Assembly: GCF_015773195.1 (NCBI RefSeq)
Contig: NZ_JADWYK010000006.1
Span: 124,001-188,000, forward strand
Length of the DNA stretch: 64,000 bases
Direction of reading: 5' to 3'
From: Hymenobacter guriensis
Lineage (GTDB): Bacteria > Bacteroidota > Bacteroidia > Cytophagales > Hymenobacteraceae
Below, piece after piece: positions 61,472-64,000 of this stretch (positions within the stretch are counted from its first letter, which is position 1; each line of letters starts with the position of its first letter). The notes under the pieces are model-generated. The model searched no databases, was not told where the DNA came from, and worked only from the letters and a program-made list of their open reading frames with translations. The position numbers and the translations under genes are program-made.

Positions 61472-62380
61472 TTATCCGCCTAGCTCTACAACCAGCATTG
61501 ACAGCACCCCGGCCAGCATAATGAGCTTGCACCACAAGCTTAGCTGCGCGAAGTGGGCTTTGCGGTCGGCCCGGGCGAGCAGCCGGGCCAGGGCCGCTAG
61601 CGGCCCCAGCACCAGCACCAGCAGCCAGCCGGCCAGCCACCACCAGCCCAGCTGCGCCGACTGCCACACGGCCCCGCTCACCAGCAGCGCCAGCAGCAGC
61701 AGGAAGAAACCAGCCACCCATTTGGTACGGGCCACGCCGGCCACAATGGGCAGCGTGCGGCAGTCGTGCTCGGCGTCGCCGCGCATATCCTCCACGTCCT
61801 TGATGATTTCGCGCACAACCGAGAGCAGAAACGCCGCCAGGGCGTACACCCACACGGTGTTTACGCCCGTGCGCAGCTGCAGTTCCGGCGTGAGCACCGA
61901 AGCCGCCGTAAGGGCCGCAATGCTCAGGTTACCGACCAACGCTATGCGCTTGAGGCGCACCGAGTAGCCCCAGAGCAGCAGCCCCGAGGCCGCATGCACC
62001 AGCCCCAACAGCGGCGACAGCGCCCCACTCACCAGCATCCCAATGCCCGTAAGCAGTAAATGGGCCAGCATGGCATGACGGCGGTTTACGGCCCGGCCCA
62101 CCACCAGCCGGTCGGGCCGGTTGATGGCGTCAATCTTGACGTCGTAGTAGTCATTGATGATGTAGCCAGCGGCCGCTACGCACAGCGTGGCCAGCAGCAG
62201 CAGGGCAAAGCGCGCATCGACCAGGCCAGCGGTGGGTGCATGACGGTGCAGCAACCCCACGCGCACCAGCACCATGCACAAAGCCAGTAGCAGCAGGTTA
62301 GGCAGGCGCACCAGCTGCACCAGCTCGCGCAGGCCCTGCCAGGGGTTTCGTGTATCAGCGGCGGAAGAAGGCTGCACCAT
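61472..62380 (-). CDS. UbiA-family prenyltransferase (GGGP synthase-partner type)
   Basis: A 302-residue polytopic prenyltransferase. First Asp-rich motif NDYYDVKIDAINRPDR (residues 76-91) and second DVEDMRGDAEHDCRTLPI, the set for binding polyprenyl diphosphate through Mg. Bacteroidota proteins of this subgroup are annotated as geranylgeranylglycerol-phosphate geranylgeranyltransferase; the true substrate is not shown by the sequence. I chose ATG 62380 (MVQPSSAADT); GTG 62395 and a longer frame to 62485 are possible but cross the csp terminator. Confidence 0.88.
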   Translation of the reverse strand: MVQPSSAADTRNPWQGLRELVQLVRLPNLLLLALCMVLVRVGLLHRHAPTAGLVDARFALLLLATLCVAAAGYIINDYYDVKIDAINRPDRLVVGRAVNRRHAMLAHLLLTGIGMLVSGALSPLLGLVHAASGLLLWGYSVRLKRIALVGNLSIAALTAASVLTPELQLRTGVNTVWVYALAAFLLSVVREIIKDVEDMRGDAEHDCRTLPIVAGVARTKWVAGFFLLLLALLVSGAVWQSAQLGWWWLAGWLLVLVLGPLAALARLLARADRKAHFAQLSLWCKLIMLAGVLSMLVVELGG

Positions 62381-62445
62381 TAGTTGCTCGTTCACCTGTA
62401 CGGCGTAAAGATGCCACCCTGGCACCGAAACCGGGCGTAACACTA

Positions 62446-62480
62446 TAAAAAAGAAAGCCCCTCCGGCTGGAGAGGCTTTC
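62446..62480 (-). terminator. Terminator after the cold-shock gene
   Basis: Minus-strand stem GAAAGCCTCTCC / GGAGGGGCTTTC (62453-62480, one bulge or mismatch) followed by a T-run (62446-62452). Confidence 0.85.
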
Positions 62481-62511
62481 CGCATGCAAAAAACCTGAGT
62501 AGACGGGTTCT

Positions 62512-62706
62512 CTATACTTTCTTCACGTTCACCGCATTCACGCCTTTGCGGCCTTCCTGGGTATCAAACTCCACGCGGTCATTCTGCTGAATCTGGCCCC
62601 CGTTCAGGCCGGTAACATGAACGAAGAAGTCTTCCTTCGTGCCGTCTTCCGTAATGAAGCCGTAGCCCTTCGCCTCATTATAGAATTTTACGGTTCCTGT
62701 TTTCAT
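62512..62706 (-). CDS. cspA: Cold-shock domain protein
   Basis: A 64-residue single cold-shock domain binding single-stranded RNA/DNA. RNP1 KGYGFI and RNP2 FFVHV are intact: TGTVKFYNEAKGYGFITED. Start ATG 62706. It has its own candidate promoter and a strong terminator. The gene symbol is by family; genomes usually carry several copies. Confidence 0.96.
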   Translation of the reverse strand: MKTGTVKFYNEAKGYGFITEDGTKEDFFVHVTGLNGGQIQQNDRVEFDTQEGRKGVNAVNVKKV

Positions 62707-62740
62707 GAAAAGTATGCAAAAAAGTGAATGGATGATGTTG

Positions 62741-62770
62741 TAAAGATATAGGCATTTGCCAAAATCACAA
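62741..62770 (-). promoter_or_regulatory. Candidate promoter of the cold-shock gene
   Basis: Minus strand: TTG (62768-62770), 19 bases, TATCTTTA (62741-62748; one mismatch to TAnnTTTG). The leader of about 30 bases is AT-rich. Confidence 0.5.
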
Positions 62771-62822
62771 CTCCACTTTCACGCGGTTCTACAAGCCAAA
62801 AACAGCGTAGGCAGCCCGGGCT

Positions 62823-63308
62823 TTACCAGGTACCCTGCTGTTTCATAGCGGCCTCAATCAGCTCGCGTACGGCCCCTTTGCCGCCCGGCAGCGCCGCCAC
62901 AAATGCGCTGATGGCGCGCACATCTGCGGCGGCATCAGCGGGGCAGGCAGCCAGGCCGCAGCGGCGCATCACCTCCACGTCGGGCATGTCGTCGCCCATA
63001 TAGGCAATGGTGGCGGGGTCGAGGCGGTGCAGGTTGATGTACTTATTGAAAACGACCATTTTGTCATCCACGCCCAGGTAGATATCCTGCACGTCCAAGG
63101 ACTCCAAGCGGCGGCGCACGCCCTCCTCCTCGCGGCCCGAGATGATGATGATGCGGTAGCCCTTGCGCAGCGCGTGCCGGATGGCATACCCGTCGCGGAT
63201 GTGGAAGGTGCGGGCCTGCTCGCCCGAGTTCAGGGCCAGCAGCGTGCCATCCGTCAGCACGCCGTCCACATCAAAGATAAACGCCTTGATAGCCGATAAA
63301 TCAATCAT
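62823..63308 (-). CDS. kdsC: HAD phosphatase, KdsC type
   Basis: A 161-residue cap-less C0 HAD phosphatase. Motif I FDVDGVLTDG (nucleophile Asp13, Asp15), motif II IIISGREEEGV, Lys in GVDDKMVVFNKY, motif III GDDMPDVEVM. The size and motifs fit 3-deoxy-D-manno-octulosonate-8-phosphate phosphatase of Kdo/LPS synthesis; related phosphatases acting on sialic-acid-like sugars cannot be excluded. Start ATG 63308. Confidence 0.88.
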   Translation of the reverse strand: MIDLSAIKAFIFDVDGVLTDGTLLALNSGEQARTFHIRDGYAIRHALRKGYRIIIISGREEEGVRRRLESLDVQDIYLGVDDKMVVFNKYINLHRLDPATIAYMGDDMPDVEVMRRCGLAACPADAAADVRAISAFVAALPGGKGAVRELIEAAMKQQGTW

Positions 63309-63312
63309 ACTT

Positions 63313-63411
63313 CCGGGTAATGAAATGACAGGTAATACGTGACGGGCAACAAGATGGCAGCTTTTATACAGGCGGGTTTAGCACCTGTCACCTGTTACCT
63401 GCCGCTCACCA
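63313..63411. repeat. Palindrome of ACAGGTAAC words between iscX and kdsC
   Basis: ACAGGTAATACGTGACGGG (from 63328) faces GCACCTGTCACCTGTTACC (from 63381), imperfectly complementary with a loop of about 40 bases. Related words occur in the purH-mreB spacer. Confidence 0.7.
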
Positions 63412-63412
63412 T

Positions 63413-63649
63413 TTATTGATTGTCGCGCCACTCGTACACCCACTTGGCCTGGATCTGCTCCAGGTGGCCTTCGGTGGCCTGTTCGCGGGTGCCTTCGAAG
63501 TTGGGCAGCGTGAGTATCCAGTCCAGCAGGTCGGTGAAGCGGATGCGGTAGATTTTGGCCTCCGTGAAGTCGTCGCCGAATTTCTCGTACAGGGCCATGG
63601 CAATATCCTCGTGATCCTGCCAGTGGATCGGGGGCTCGAAGTAAGTCAT
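63413..63649 (-). CDS. iscX: Iron-sulfur assembly protein IscX
   Basis: A 78-residue acidic protein with the IscX pattern: IHWQDHEDIAMALYEKFGDD, then RIRFTDLLDWILTLPNFEG and a helix ending VYEWRDNQ. The insertion FTEAKIYRIRF is slightly longer than in E. coli. IscX binds IscS and modulates cluster assembly. It lies 119 bases downstream of the ferredoxin gene on the same strand, as in the isc order fdx-iscX. Confidence 0.88.
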   Translation of the reverse strand: MTYFEPPIHWQDHEDIAMALYEKFGDDFTEAKIYRIRFTDLLDWILTLPNFEGTREQATEGHLEQIQAKWVYEWRDNQ

Positions 63650-63653
63650 CTGT

Positions 63654-63765
63654 GTAATGTGCTGATGTGAGGAGTATGCTGAGGGGCTGCTACTGTGGCT
63701 GGCTGTGGTAATAGTCGTTCTTCATTAACACAGTCAGCCACAATAGCGGCGCATCAGCACATCAA
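63654..63765. repeat. Palindrome between fdx and iscX
   Basis: AATGTGCTGATGTG and GCTACTGTGGCTGGCTGTG on the left face CACAGTCAGCCACAATAGC and GCATCAGCACATC on the right. The outer and inner segments pair well with unequal spacing. The AATGTGCT.ATG word is shared with the element at 31102-31418. Confidence 0.8.
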
Positions 63766-63768
63766 AAA

Positions 63769-64000
63769 TTAGTGCCCCAGGAAGTGTTGGGGCGGAATAC
63801 GGATGACGAGGTCGTTGGTAGAAGCCTGCACCACGCACTGGCAGCCCAGGCGCGAGTTGATGCGCGGGTTCACGGCGCGGTCGATGAAGTCCTCTTCCTT
63901 GTCGCTGATTTCGGGCAGGTCGTCTTCGCCCTGCACCACATACACGTGGCAGGTGCTGCAGCCGCACACCCCGCCGCAGTTGTGCTGCAGCTGAATGTCG
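63769..64000 (-). CDS. fdx: Adrenodoxin-type 2Fe-2S ferredoxin, N-terminus outside window
   Basis: The C-terminal 76 residues of a 2Fe-2S ferredoxin; the frame is open at the right edge. Visible cluster motif NCGGVCGCSTCHVYV (C-x5-C-x2-C) and the fourth cysteine in SRLGCQCVV. The segment DLPEISDKEEDFIDRA is the acidic region typical of ISC ferredoxins that feed electrons to cluster assembly. With iscX next to it, this suggests an isc operon continuing to the right. Confidence 0.92.
   Translation of the reverse strand, partial: DIQLQHNCGGVCGCSTCHVYVVQGEDDLPEISDKEEDFIDRAVNPRINSRLGCQCVVQASTNDLVIRIPPQHFLGH

Overview
The window comes from a GC-rich member of the Bacteroidota, most likely Cytophagales / Hymenobacteraceae and Hymenobacter-like. 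The reasons are a PorZ-type type IX secretion (T9SS) protein, T9SS type A C-terminal sorting domains, a gene fusing an ABC-2 permease to an M1 peptidase, a purH-mreBCD-mrdA-rodA cluster, a GGGP-type UbiA prenyltransferase next to a KdsC-type HAD phosphatase, and promoter candidates of the Bacteroidota form TAnnTTTG. The genus is an inference. I see no rRNA, tRNA, insertion sequence, prophage or CRISPR array.

Layout. 1-4893 (-): the N-terminal 1631 residues of a giant secreted beta-repeat surface protein that runs off the left edge. 5345-10998 (+): nuoK, nuoL, a small superinfection-immunity-like membrane protein, nuoM and nuoN, that is, the membrane arm of complex I without nuoA-J beside it. 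11363-13354: a secreted class C beta-lactamase-like hydrolase (+) and a 3'-5' exonuclease (-). 13663-18499 (-): a periplasmic-propeller histidine kinase with its NarL-type response regulator, and an SdpR/SdpI-like repressor-immunity pair. 18814-21039 (-): an AT-rich orphan gene and aspS. 21312-25965 (+): an ABC ATPase and the permease/M1 peptidase fusion. 26157-30417 (+): two small secreted proteins, tadA, Mn-type superoxide dismutase and a nucleoside permease. 30607-31026 (-): ndk. 31523-34616 (+): a DHH phosphoesterase and three consecutive FKBP-type isomerases.

34741-39051 (-): recO, porZ, tdk and a 2Fe-2S ferredoxin. 39088-41335 (+): a Pro/Ala-linker protein and a polytopic membrane protein. 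41853-46805 (+): a 1650-residue modular GH16 beta-glucanase with carbohydrate-binding modules and a T9SS tail. 47255-54940 (-, transcribed purH to rodA): the rod-elongation cluster. 55169-58846: an acyl-CoA-dehydrogenase-like, PIG-L, NodS-like methyltransferase and GT2 set, which is the best candidate here for an uncharacterised enzymatic system. 58952-64000 (-): two tandem POTRA-less Omp85-type barrels, UbiA prenyltransferase, a cold-shock protein, a KdsC-type phosphatase, iscX and an adrenodoxin-type ferredoxin cut by the right edge.

How the genes work together. PorZ belongs to the T9SS that would export and anchor the glucanase and probably the giant surface protein. The FKBPs, Omp85 barrels and permease-peptidase fusion are envelope proteins. 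The mre cluster builds the elongation machinery. fdx-iscX suggests an ISC iron-sulfur operon continuing to the right.

The most unusual features are in the non-coding DNA. First, three separate intergenic arrays (11103-11291, about 27380-27650, 46959-47189) are built of highly diverged tandem units with a 21-bp (or 2 x 21-bp) period. Second, at least nine intergenic gaps carry long imperfect palindromes whose arms are themselves made of short degenerate tandem words. The words mostly differ from site to site while the architecture stays the same, and several lie inside operons or directly before start codons.
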